Position numbers and translations under genes: made by a program
Origin: a virus
DNA: 38,958 nt
Strand: one strand, 5' to 3'
Virus record (IMG/VR): IMGVR_UViG_3300023184_000274
Location: 1-38,958 of that record
Notes under the pieces: generated by a model
What the model saw: the letters and a program-made list of their open reading frames with translations, nothing else
Told to the model about the DNA's origin: nothing
Database searches by the model: none
Shown: in pieces, positions 32,184 through 38,381 of the stretch
Layout of the letters: every line of letters begins with the position of its first letter
How positions within the stretch are numbered: the first letter of the stretch is position 1

Positions 32184-32390
32184 CTATACCTCCTTGTTCC
32201 ATTCGGCTAACACATCATCAGCCTTATCTGCTTGTAGAGCCAACCATTCATAATAGCATGTCACTACTACAAAACGCTTGACGCTTTCATTCGCCACGCC
32301 GTTCCACCAATCAATAGCATCTTTGATAAAGTTTGGTGACATAGATTGTATCTCCTTGATACGCTCATAGTCGTCCTCATTCCAGTCCAT
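32184..32390 (-). CDS. Unknown small acidic protein (68 aa)
   Basis: The product starts MDWNEDDYERIKEIQSMSPN and is Trp-rich, acidic and helical. Two ATGs compete; the second, at 32390, stands 6 bases after AGGAGG, while the first abuts it, so I chose the second. It overlaps the WhiB gene by 14 bases, in one unit with it. Confidence 0.65.
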   Translation of the reverse strand: MDWNEDDYERIKEIQSMSPNFIKDAIDWWNGVANESVKRFVVVTCYYEWLALQADKADDVLAEWNKEV

Positions 32391-32850
32391 CGGCATCCTC
32401 CTCTACATTTAGTGAAGCAAAAATCTTAGCCAACGCACGAGCATCAGCATCAGAGAACTGATAGAACTTACTATCACTCAACTTGATACCCAACTTTTTG
32501 CGTAGGCGTTTACGGTCACCAGGATTAGTACCACCCCAGAAACCAAACTCCTCATTGAGTAGGGCATGACCGAAACACCTTGCAACGAAAGGACAATCGT
32601 GACACACATTAATTAGTGTGGCATCTAACCTAGAGTAAGTAGGGTACGGCAAGCGTATCTGACGCATGGTAGAAGGACGCTCACCACCCTCTACATACCA
32701 TGGCTCACTAGTTTCATCAGCCTCATAATAGAAAGCCTCAAGACCTACCTGAGCACAGGTCTGTGTACCGTCATAGTCTGGCAAACCAACAACATCCTCA
32801 AGGTCAATCGTGACCCAGTGATAGATAGGATGCTGTACAACCCTACTCAT
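32377..32850 (-). CDS. whiB: WhiB-family iron-sulphur transcription factor
   Basis: Four cysteines in the WhiB order, Cys32, Cys83, Cys86 and Cys92 (NVCHDCPFVARC), hold the 4Fe-4S cluster. The turn GFWGG (103-107) and the basic helix DRKRLRKKL (112-120) complete the family signature. WhiB proteins occur only in Actinobacteria and their phages and act by binding the main sigma factor. The 157-residue length includes an aromatic insert between Cys32 and Cys83. The AAAGGA ribosome site lies within the repeated element at 32853-32868. Confidence 0.93.
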   Translation of the reverse strand: MSRVVQHPIYHWVTIDLEDVVGLPDYDGTQTCAQVGLEAFYYEADETSEPWYVEGGERPSTMRQIRLPYPTYSRLDATLINVCHDCPFVARCFGHALLNEEFGFWGGTNPGDRKRLRKKLGIKLSDSKFYQFSDADARALAKIFASLNVEEDADGLE

Positions 32851-33070
32851 TGCTATCCTTTAGTATAGTGATTGTTGGATTCCAAGCACGCAAATCAGTA
32901 TAGTGTACCTGTCCTGATTTTTCGCGACGCTCAAAGTTAGGTAAGTCTTCTTCAAAAATCTCACCATCAAACAATTGTTCGTATAACTTTCTTGCTTCAT
33001 CCAAGTTCTCGGCATCAAACAAAATGTTACCGTGACTTTCTTCTATGTAATAGATACGGAACTTAGCCAT
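32843..33070 (-). CDS. Unknown small acidic protein (75 aa)
   Basis: The product starts MAKFRIYYIEESHGNILFDA, followed by a helix with DEARKLYEQLF and an acidic part. It ends in TITILKDSNE, which is coded by the repeated element. The ATG at 33070 has a GGAGG site 8 bases upstream and is preferred to one at 33103. It overlaps both neighbours by 8 bases. Confidence 0.68.
   Translation of the reverse strand: MAKFRIYYIEESHGNILFDAENLDEARKLYEQLFDGEIFEEDLPNFERREKSGQVHYTDLRAWNPTITILKDSNE
32853..32868 (-). repeat. TATACTAAAGGATA element before whiB
   Basis: On the minus strand this reads CTATACTAAAGGATAG. It codes Ile-Leu-Lys-Asp at the end of the upstream gene and carries the AAAGGA ribosome site of whiB. 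Other copies are at 35344, 36550 and 36856. Confidence 0.8.
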
Positions 33071-33398
33071 TACTACCACCTCCATAGTTCTCATCAGCAG
33101 CACGCTGCTCTAACTGTATCTCTGCCAAACTTTCGGCATCACCCTCACGGATGTCCGGTCCATCATCAATCTCCCCCACCTCATCTGGTGCAGTGCCATA
33201 GATGATGTCACCATTCTCATCAAGGAACATAATCGCATCAAGTGATTGCGGTATGTCCACGCCAAGCAAACTCTTAACCACACCAATTAACTGTGGCAAA
33301 GTAGGCTCAACCTCCTTAAAGAACTGTTGCTTAACCTGTGCCACATCATAGTTAATGACGAGCATTGTTACTACTTTCTCTGGTAATTTGTTAGTCAT
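33063..33398 (-). CDS. Unknown acidic protein (111 aa)
   Basis: The product starts MTNKLPEKVVTMLVINYDVA; residues 15-50 are helical and the last 40 residues are acidic (EIDDGPDIREGDAESLAEI) with a Gly-rich end. An AGGAGG site lies 4 bases before the ATG. No family is recognised. Confidence 0.66.
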   Translation of the reverse strand: MTNKLPEKVVTMLVINYDVAQVKQQFFKEVEPTLPQLIGVVKSLLGVDIPQSLDAIMFLDENGDIIYGTAPDEVGEIDDGPDIREGDAESLAEIQLEQRAADENYGGGSNG

Positions 33399-33406
33399 GT
33401 TTCCTC

Positions 33407-33697
33407 CTAGTTGGGTGGTAGTTGGTCGAATGCTTTACTGCATTCTTCTTCTAGACTTCGTGTTATTCTGTGCAGTATCGAAGCGTTAACAGAGAATGCA
33501 ATCTTGCCATCGATAACTACATTAGCATTGTATCCTGACATTCTGTTAATGTAAGAAACACTACTGTTCCATGAGTCACGCTCAGGAACGATACGCTCGC
33601 TCTCGTTCTCGATAGCCGAAAGCACAACACGAACATCATGCTTGCGAGCCTTCGATAACTTTAGGAACTTATACTCGGTCAAAAATAATCTAGCCAT
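33407..33697 (-). CDS. Unknown small protein (96 aa)
   Basis: The product starts MARLFLTEYKFLKLSKARKH and has an alpha-beta-alpha look with an ANVVIDGKIAFSVNASI strand pair. It is the first gene of its unit: an AAGGAG site precedes the ATG and the palindrome 33720-33735 lies just upstream. I do not recognise it. Confidence 0.66.
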   Translation of the reverse strand: MARLFLTEYKFLKLSKARKHDVRVVLSAIENESERIVPERDSWNSSVSYINRMSGYNANVVIDGKIAFSVNASILHRITRSLEEECSKAFDQLPPN

Positions 33698-33719
33698 GTT
33701 ATTCTCCTTATCTGTTAGG

Positions 33720-33735
33720 GTATACTATAGTATAC
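33720..33735. promoter_or_regulatory. 16-bp palindrome, putative operator/promoter
   Basis: GTATACTATAGTATAC lies 22 bases upstream of the 33697 start and 2 bases from the stop of the amidotransferase gene. It shares its core with 31467-31484. The setting is the same in both cases: directly after one unit and before the next. Confidence 0.7.
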
Positions 33736-33736
33736 T

Positions 33737-34612
33737 TTATTGTAGGTATTCGTTGATGTTAGCAGGAAGGTTCTTGCGTGCAACCTCTGGAGTGTAGCAC
33801 ATGCAATCAGTGAAGTGTTCTACACAGTCAAGACAAGTGTTGCACACATCACAGATACCAGCAGTCAAGTCGTCAATCGTCAAGTTCTTTAGACATGTAA
33901 GACAATGTATTTCTTCTGAAACATCTGACAGTTTAACATACTCATCATTAGGGTCATTCCACCAGTTACCATTACCGACAGTAGTACCAGACCATGCTTG
34001 CTCGTCCCATGCATTAGGCACATAGCCACTAGCAGTGTAGCCCTTGTATGGCGTATAAGAATACTTGTAAGTGGAGTTAGACCACCAGATGTCGCCATCC
34101 CAATCACCCATGTGTTCATTGAGAATGTACACAGAGTCACGCAACTCTGGTGCATTAGTAAGGATAGCAACCTTACTAGCACCAATGAAGTTCTCAAGGT
34201 TTTGGAAACCAGACTTGGTATCTAACTGCTCAAGACCAACAGAACCAAGAATGTCCTCAGCAAAGATACGAGTATCAGACCTATCGTCACCCTTGCGTGG
34301 CGTGATAGGCATGATGCCATTGTGGGCTAGCACAGTATCGTAACGACCATCAACGCGGAACGGATGATTGTTCTCAAGCGTAGTAGTGCCATGCGTAGTG
34401 TAGCGTGCATGGAACATACCGACAGGGTTCTTGCTCTTAGACATCTCATCTAAGAAACGCTCAATCAAACGCTCGTGCTTCATGCTACGACCAGTGACGA
34501 TACGGTCACCATGATTGACAGCGAAACCAAAACCGTCAGGGTTGTTCTCGCTAGCATTGAATAAGAAATCGCGATTAGGCATCTCGCCTAAAGTAACCAT
34601 TAGTAGACACAT
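33737..34612 (-). CDS. Class II glutamine amidotransferase-like enzyme with cysteine-rich tail
   Basis: Starting at 34612 (GGAG site, 6-base spacing) the protein begins Met-Cys, so removal of Met exposes Cys2 as the N-terminal nucleophile. Other family marks are NPDGFGF (24-30), FHARYTTHG (67-75), NNHPF (81-85), LAHNG (95-99) and RSDTRIFAE (111-119). Such domains release ammonia from glutamine. The last third holds eight cysteines (237, 240, 254, 257, 260, 263, 270, 272), probably two zinc sites. It starts one base after the stop of the amidoligase-like gene, suggesting that it feeds ammonia, or transfers an amide, in the same pathway. The product and target are unknown. Confidence 0.85.
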   Translation of the reverse strand: MCLLMVTLGEMPNRDFLFNASENNPDGFGFAVNHGDRIVTGRSMKHERLIERFLDEMSKSKNPVGMFHARYTTHGTTTLENNHPFRVDGRYDTVLAHNGIMPITPRKGDDRSDTRIFAEDILGSVGLEQLDTKSGFQNLENFIGASKVAILTNAPELRDSVYILNEHMGDWDGDIWWSNSTYKYSYTPYKGYTASGYVPNAWDEQAWSGTTVGNGNWWNDPNDEYVKLSDVSEEIHCLTCLKNLTIDDLTAGICDVCNTCLDCVEHFTDCMCYTPEVARKNLPANINEYLQ

Positions 34613-34613
34613 G

Positions 34614-35831
34614 TTATTCTCCAATCTGTCCAGTAGTCTGGAACTCTGTTATGTATTCATTTAGTGTTGTGTATGTATCGCTATGAGTGGATACCCATTT
34701 AGCGAATTGTTCCCAATCGAAAGACTTACCAGTAATGACATCTTTAGGAGTCATGAACTCTGTGTATTTTACACAAGCATCCACTAACTCCATAGACATC
34801 ATCAGTCTACGGCGATTGAGAGAACCGTTAAAGATACGCACCTCTAGGGTCGGTGTGTTCTGCACATTAACGGCAGAGTACCTATCGGTACTGTATTGAC
34901 GGCGTATACGCCGACCAATGTTCTTGAGATTACCCCTATCGAAGGATGCCCAACGAGAACCACTACGACCAGCAAGTGCCTCAAAGAAGGTCTGATTGCG
35001 AGTAATAAGGTTGATGAAGTAGCCCTGATGTGACTCGCTACGGAAACCGTCACGCGACACATGAATGTGCAGACCGGTAGTATCTGGACTCCACGACTCA
35101 AACCCACTACTCTCCAAGTCCTCAAGGACACTAAACGGGAAGTGTTCCTTGACCCAACTAAGGGTCATGGGGTGAGTGACAATCTCGAAACCATGGTTGA
35201 TAGAGCCATCACTCTTGAGATAGAACAGTTCATCATGACTATTGAATAAGTCACAGCCTGTCTTGATACTGCCAGAGATGCACTCAACCTCAATCTCCAG
35301 ACCGAGATAAGCAATCTGGCGATAGTGACGAGCAATGAACCTGCTATCCTTTAGTATAACGGGAGCATTATTGAACTCGTCAAGCGTGTGATAGAAGATA
35401 GGGGTAGGGCGATAGTCATAGTTCATGATGCGGTGGTCGGTACAGTTATGGTAATCATCATCTTCACGAGAATAATGGTCACAACTATCACACCATTCGT
35501 AATACATGTCTATGCAAGAAGAGCAAACTAGACGGTCATGACGGTCACGAGAACAATCATCACGGTCAGACCAATCATCACACTCATAACACATCACGAA
35601 ATAGTCACGAGTACAACGATTACAATGCATACCATTGCCATTATCAGCATGACCATAGCCACTGTTTATGTTAAAGTTACCTTCACAGTGTGGACACACA
35701 CCATGACAACTACTGCAAACTCTGCCAGAGTTACCAGTGTAACCAAGTTCATCGTCACCAACATGTTCGTTGTGACAACCTACACAGCCCCAACTATCTG
35801 GAACTGCTTCTTCATTGTTAATGTCGGGCAT
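34614..35831 (-). CDS. Amidoligase-like enzyme with multi-zinc-ribbon N-terminus
   Basis: The first 135 residues hold seven CxxC pairs (Cys16/19, 39/42, 46/49, 70/73, 81/84, 103/106, 114/117), a string of zinc ribbons. From about residue 173 a glutamine-synthetase-fold ligase of the Amidoligase_2 type follows: YLGLEIEVE (175-183), YLKSDGSI (204-211), GFEIVTHPMTL (214-224), GLHIHVSR (253-260) and TLEVRIFNG (328-336). Such enzymes join an amine to a carboxylate with ATP. Paired with the amidotransferase it forms a self-contained cassette. The 405-residue gene has an AGGAGG site and the 35856 palindrome upstream. Substrates might be a host protein, wall peptide or small metabolite. Confidence 0.85.
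   Translation of the reverse strand: MPDINNEEAVPDSWGCVGCHNEHVGDDELGYTGNSGRVCSSCHGVCPHCEGNFNINSGYGHADNGNGMHCNRCTRDYFVMCYECDDWSDRDDCSRDRHDRLVCSSCIDMYYEWCDSCDHYSREDDDYHNCTDHRIMNYDYRPTPIFYHTLDEFNNAPVILKDSRFIARHYRQIAYLGLEIEVECISGSIKTGCDLFNSHDELFYLKSDGSINHGFEIVTHPMTLSWVKEHFPFSVLEDLESSGFESWSPDTTGLHIHVSRDGFRSESHQGYFINLITRNQTFFEALAGRSGSRWASFDRGNLKNIGRRIRRQYSTDRYSAVNVQNTPTLEVRIFNGSLNRRRLMMSMELVDACVKYTEFMTPKDVITGKSFDWEQFAKWVSTHSDTYTTLNEYITEFQTTGQIGE
35344..35359 (-). repeat. TATACTAAAGGATA element inside the amidoligase gene
   Basis: On the minus strand this reads TTATACTAAAGGATAG and codes Val-Ile-Leu-Lys-Asp-Ser at residues 158-163, between zinc ribbons and catalytic domain. No gene starts after it, unlike the other three copies. 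Confidence 0.78.
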
Positions 35832-35855
35832 CTAAACCTCCTAAAGGTTTTGTAA

Positions 35856-35871
35856 CTATACTAAAGTATAG
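35856..35871. promoter_or_regulatory. 16-bp palindrome upstream of the amidoligase cassette
   Basis: CTATACTAAAGTATAG has CTATAC/GTATAG arms and a TAAA spacer. It lies 25 bases before the amidoligase ATG and could overlap its -10 region or be a repressor site. The bases 35841-35850 and 35861-35871 recur with equal spacing at 38541-38571. Confidence 0.72.
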
Positions 35872-35959
35872 TGCTTGTGGATTTTTATTCAGTTGTAATG
35901 CAGAAGACATACCTGTCGTCTGCAACTCTAGTTTAGCACACTTAGATAAGTTGCTCAAC

Positions 35960-36151
35960 TTAGAAAACATTTAACTCAATGATAGAATGAAGATAGAAAC
36001 TATCCATCTCGTTAAGTTCTTTAGCATAGGCAGATGCTTTTTCCTGCGTAGTGAAAATAGCAGAACCAAGTTTCCAATCCCATAGCGTGGAAGGGATAGG
36101 TAGACTCGCATCAGTAAAGATGATAGCCCATACAGTGAATTGTGACTTCAT
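35960..36151 (-). CDS. Unknown small protein (63 aa)
   Basis: The product starts MKSQFTVWAIIFTDASLPIP and contains STLWDWKLGSAIFTTQEKASAYAKE in two short parts, a strand-helix arrangement. The ATG at 36151 stands 7 bases after AAAGGAG; a second ATG at 36157 is too close to that site. It is the last gene of a chain of small coupled genes. The function is unknown. Confidence 0.62.
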   Translation of the reverse strand: MKSQFTVWAIIFTDASLPIPSTLWDWKLGSAIFTTQEKASAYAKELNEMDSFYLHSIIELNVF

Positions 36152-36153
36152 AA

Positions 36154-36306
36154 TCATGCTCCTTTGGTTAGTGTGAAATTTGGATTGCGTTGTTGGAACT
36201 CCCACTTTAATTCGTCATAGATAGGATTATCCATACCGGTATCGTGGAAATTAGGGACAGCATTACCCCTAAAAACCCTTGCTATTGCTGAAAAAATTTG
36301 CTTCAT
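36154..36306 (-). CDS. Small unknown protein (50 aa)
   Basis: The product starts MKQIFSAIARVFRGNAVPNF and ends with a charged part (DELKWEFQQRNPNFTLTKGA). It begins in an ATGA overlap with the preceding stop and has a GGAG site 7 bases upstream. The first 14 residues form an amphipathic, possibly membrane-touching helix. No family is known to me. Confidence 0.58.
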   Translation of the reverse strand: MKQIFSAIARVFRGNAVPNFHDTGMDNPIYDELKWEFQQRNPNFTLTKGA

Positions 36307-36416
36307 AGTAGTTCTCCAATCTTAACGATAATAATAGCCAATAGATGTAGACCTAGTAACGCCCCTACCCCTAACGATAGGGACGCTACTATTAGACCAC
36401 GGTTAGTGAGTTTCAT
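36303..36416 (-). CDS. Small membrane protein (37 aa)
   Basis: After MKLTNRG comes a long hydrophobic helix (LIVASLSLGVGALLGLHLLA, then IIIV) and a short charged end. An AGGAGG site lies 6 bases before the ATG, and both ends overlap neighbours. It would be a single-span inner-membrane protein of unknown role. Confidence 0.58.
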   Translation of the reverse strand: MKLTNRGLIVASLSLGVGALLGLHLLAIIIVKIGELL

Positions 36417-36523
36417 TAGTTTCCTCCTGAGTTAATGTATGCAATTTGCAAAGCAAACATGCCAAAGAACCAAACCGTTATAGCACCCAATAAGAGTGCA
36501 AACTTGATGTCATCTTTATTCAT
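36416..36523 (-). CDS. Small membrane protein (35 aa)
   Basis: The product starts MNKDDIKFALLLGAITVWFF and spans the membrane once before a short polar tail. It overlaps the upstream gene by 8 bases and the downstream membrane gene in TAATG. Two small membrane proteins side by side may act as a pair. Confidence 0.57.
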   Translation of the reverse strand: MNKDDIKFALLLGAITVWFFGMFALQIAYINSGGN

Positions 36524-36692
36524 TATCATCACCACCTTCAACATCAGTGCTATCCTTTAGTATAGCGTCAACATGGATACGAACATTACGCTTTTGTGAT
36601 GCACGCTTATCGCGAGAGCGTACACTCTCACGCTTAACAATGTAAGTAGGCGTATCCGCATACTTACTCCAAACATTAGTTGATTTGCTCAT
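36516..36692 (-). CDS. Small basic-to-acidic protein (58 aa)
   Basis: The product starts MSKSTNVWSKYADTPTYIVK, has a basic middle (RESVRSRDKRASQKRNVR) and an acidic end after the repeated element (AILKDS). It begins in a TAATG overlap and has an AAGGAG site about 7 bases upstream. The basic middle could bind nucleic acid. Confidence 0.6.
   Translation of the reverse strand: MSKSTNVWSKYADTPTYIVKRESVRSRDKRASQKRNVRIHVDAILKDSTDVEGGDDNE
36550..36565 (-). repeat. TATACTAAAGGATA element in the 36516-36692 gene
   Basis: On the minus strand it reads CTATACTAAAGGATAG, codes Ile-Leu-Lys-Asp-Ser near the C-terminus of its gene, and stands 27 bases before the next ATG (36523). Confidence 0.78.
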
Positions 36693-36850
36693 TACTTATC
36701 TCCTTCTTTAATGATTGACCAAATTGTAGCATGAAGCGAAGTACAAAAATACAACGCACCACTAGGTGATTGCTCAGTAAGCAACTCAAACTCATTAGAC
36801 ATGCTGAGTTCAGTATCACACTCATCATAACTGCATACAGGTTTAGACAT
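36692..36850 (-). CDS. Small cysteine-containing protein (52 aa)
   Basis: The product starts MSKPVCSYDECDTELSMSNE, with Cys6, Cys11 and Cys36 as possible metal ligands. An AAAGGA site 8 bases upstream of the ATG is supplied by the repeated element at 36856. It overlaps its neighbours at both ends. No family is recognised. Confidence 0.6.
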   Translation of the reverse strand: MSKPVCSYDECDTELSMSNEFELLTEQSPSGALYFCTSLHATIWSIIKEGDK

Positions 36851-37109
36851 TGCCGTTATCCTTTAGTATAGCCTGAACGGTTAAGCGTTCCTTGATTTCA
36901 TCACGCCAAGCAGTAATAGTTTCATCATCTGGCATCTCGCCAAACTCTTCCACAATACCATCAACCTTGATGCCAACCAAATAATCAAGACGCTTGTCTA
37001 AATCGTAAGATACGGACAATTTGCCAAACTCCTGACGGAATTCGCCACGCTTGGCTAAAGATTTATACGGAGTAGAAACTTGCACTACCCAAAAAGCATT
37101 ATCTGCCAT
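36843..37109 (-). CDS. Unknown small protein (88 aa)
   Basis: The product starts MADNAFWVVQVSTPYKSLAK and ends in a helix with RDEIKERLTVQAILKDN, the last part coded by the repeated element. It lies 2 bases after the previous stop. It looks like an alpha/beta protein; I do not recognise it. Confidence 0.64.
   Translation of the reverse strand: MADNAFWVVQVSTPYKSLAKRGEFRQEFGKLSVSYDLDKRLDYLVGIKVDGIVEEFGEMPDDETITAWRDEIKERLTVQAILKDNGNV
36856..36871 (-). repeat. TATACTAAAGGATA element with ribosome site for the next gene
   Basis: On the minus strand it reads CTATACTAAAGGATAA, codes Ala-Ile-Leu-Lys-Asp-Asn at the end of its gene and gives AAAGGA 8 bases before the ATG at 36850. Confidence 0.8.
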
Positions 37110-37111
37110 GA

Positions 37112-37336
37112 TTACAGCCCCAATCCTTTTAAGTCGGAAACGAATTGGTTATAGTGCTGAATACAGCCCTTGCTTATTCCTGCCAAAACAATTTCGTAGA
37201 ATGGCATCTTAAACCACGCTTCTGTATGTTCTGCTAAAAGCAAAAACAGTTCTTGGTTTAACTCATGTTGAGAGATTAAACCTTTCGTATAATTCTCAAC
37301 TATCTTTGCAGATAGTTCACTTAATGACTTACTCAT
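37112..37336 (-). CDS. Unknown helical protein (74 aa)
   Basis: The product starts MSKSLSELSAKIVENYTKGL and is almost fully helical with one Cys. It is the first gene of its unit: an AAAGG site lies 7 bases before the ATG and the palindrome 37353-37368 is 16 bases upstream. The function is unknown. Confidence 0.65.
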   Translation of the reverse strand: MSKSLSELSAKIVENYTKGLISQHELNQELFLLLAEHTEAWFKMPFYEIVLAGISKGCIQHYNQFVSDLKGLGL

Positions 37337-37352
37337 TTCTTAACCTTTCCGA

Positions 37353-37368
37353 CTATACTAAAGTATAG
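37353..37368. promoter_or_regulatory. 16-bp palindrome before the 37336 gene
   Basis: CTATACTAAAGTATAG, identical to 35856-35871. Its closeness to the ATG (16 bases) means it overlaps the 5' leader or core promoter of the unit. Confidence 0.72.
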
Positions 37369-37532
37369 CCTAAGCAACGAACCGACTAGCAGACTATCTG
37401 AAATGTCCCCCATTGCCTACGGCAATTCTACCACAGATACAGAAGTTACTCTACTTAGAAAACCCTTGCAAATAAAGGGCATTTAACGCATTTAGGTACA
37501 GACAGGCACAGATAGATACAAAACAATTTACG

Positions 37533-37548
37533 CTATACTTTAGTATAG
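37533..37548. promoter_or_regulatory. 16-bp palindrome in the early regulatory gap
   Basis: CTATACTTTAGTATAG is the same element in the opposite orientation, flanked by ACAGATAGATACA repeats on both sides. Confidence 0.7.
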
Positions 37549-37612
37549 CAACATGCAATGACAGATAGATACAGATACACACAGAAACATTTACGAACAG
37601 ATACAGAAAAAG

Positions 37613-37645
37613 TTTGTGGCGGGTGGGGGGTGGGGTTTGTGGCGG
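37613..37645 (+). other. G-rich tract, possible quadruplex
   Basis: Runs of three to six G separated by single T bases (GGCGGGTGGGGGGTGGGG in the core) could fold as a G-quadruplex on the plus strand. Few tracts of this kind occur in this AT-rich genome. Confidence 0.45.
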
Positions 37646-37670
37646 AACGCCCACCGCGTAGGTGCTGGCA

Positions 37671-37686
37671 CTATACTTTAGTATAG
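37671..37686. promoter_or_regulatory. 16-bp palindrome beside the early terminator
   Basis: CTATACTTTAGTATAG lies just beyond the terminator of the 192-residue gene, 3 bases from its U-run. It could start the next unit after the terminator. Confidence 0.7.
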
Positions 37687-37689
37687 GGC

Positions 37690-37716
37690 AAAAAAAAACC
37701 CCCGATTTCTCGGGGG
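37690..37716 (-). terminator. Intrinsic terminator of the first early gene
   Basis: On the minus strand CCCCCGA-GAAA-TCGGGGG is followed by a run of nine T. It is a perfect 7-bp stem with a GNRA-type loop and makes the 37756-38334 gene a single-gene unit. Confidence 0.93.
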
Positions 37717-37720
37717 TTCT

Positions 37721-37743
37721 AAAACTCTAGCGTGTGATGTGTC
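37721..37743. repeat. Inverted repeat, left copy, after the first early gene
   Basis: AAAACTC followed by TAGCGTGTGATGTGTC. The second part is the exact reverse complement of 38382-38397, and the first part matches GAGTTTT at 38400-38406 after a 2-base bulge. It lies between the stop codon and the terminator. Confidence 0.9.
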
Positions 37744-37755
37744 GGGTAACTTAGA

Positions 37756-38334
37756 TTAGTCTAAGTCTGTGGTGTTGTCGGACATTTCTCGGACAGTTTC
37801 TAATGCATTCTCCAACATGCCCTCCAGTTCGCTTGGGTGCATCTTGCCATCTTCCACGTAACCGAGCATTTTGTCTAATTGCTCTTTTGCTAGTTCCCAT
37901 TTCTGACGAGGTGTACCTTTACCGCCAGATGTTTTCTTCGTAGGTGCTACTAGAGCATTTAGAGCGGTGACTTTTTCTGCACTTTTCAGATTTGGATTTT
38001 CTGTAATCTTCTTAAGTGCGGTAATCGTTAAACCGCTTTTTTTGGTATTGCGAAGAGCATCTTGTAATGTGCTGTAATCGTAGGTGCTGTCTAGTTTCGT
38101 GACTTTAGCCACGATTACATCACGCCCAACCTGACTATCGCCAACCTTAATTCCAAATTCGGCAAATAGTGCGGATATTGTTTTGTTGTCGTAAGTTGCG
38201 GACAATTTACGAGCAACGTCTGCTCTACGCTTTTCTGCGTTAGCCAAAACCGTATCAACACTCTTAGTAATTTCGGTTAAGTCAATTCGGGCATCTTCTA
38301 ACGAGTAGTGCTTTTTTATTGTTTTATTTGTCAT
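37756..38334 (-). CDS. Unknown early protein flanked by inverted repeats (192 aa)
   Basis: This is the first gene of the minus arm. The 192-residue product starts MTNKTIKKHYSLEDARIDLT and is helical, with a charged N-terminal half, a Ser/Gly/Lys linker near residue 134 (KKTSGGKGTPRQK) and an acidic helical end. It has no clear enzyme motif; helix-turn-helix-like stretches occur near residues 52-70 and 100-125, so a DNA-binding regulator is possible. It stands alone between a long noncoding leader and a strong terminator, and a 23-bp inverted repeat brackets it. The ribosome site (GAGAAAAAG) is weak. Confidence 0.75.
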   Translation of the reverse strand: MTNKTIKKHYSLEDARIDLTEITKSVDTVLANAEKRRADVARKLSATYDNKTISALFAEFGIKVGDSQVGRDVIVAKVTKLDSTYDYSTLQDALRNTKKSGLTITALKKITENPNLKSAEKVTALNALVAPTKKTSGGKGTPRQKWELAKEQLDKMLGYVEDGKMHPSELEGMLENALETVREMSDNTTDLD

Positions 38335-38381
38335 TTTCTTTTTCTCATTTCTATGAATAGTTTTTTAAGTGTTGTGAAAAT

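Larger units (their letters stand above)
37337..37755. other. Regulatory gap between the first two early units
   Basis: This 419-base gap holds no gene I trust; a 67-codon frame at 37451-37654 on the minus strand is Cys/Leu-rich, has no ribosome site and is probably chance. It holds three palindromes (37353, 37533, 37671), several copies of a short ACAGATA-type repeat (37433-37610), a G-rich tract (37613-37645) and the terminator at 37690-37716. Confidence 0.65.

Noticed and set aside
35940-35962. TAAGTTG-CT-CAACTTA as a terminator of the small-gene chain
   Set aside because: The loop is only two bases and no U-run follows; it may be chance at the end of the gene.
37451-37654. 67-codon minus-strand frame in the early control gap
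   Set aside because: No ribosome site, crosses a palindrome and repeats; its hydrophobic look follows from the repeat composition.
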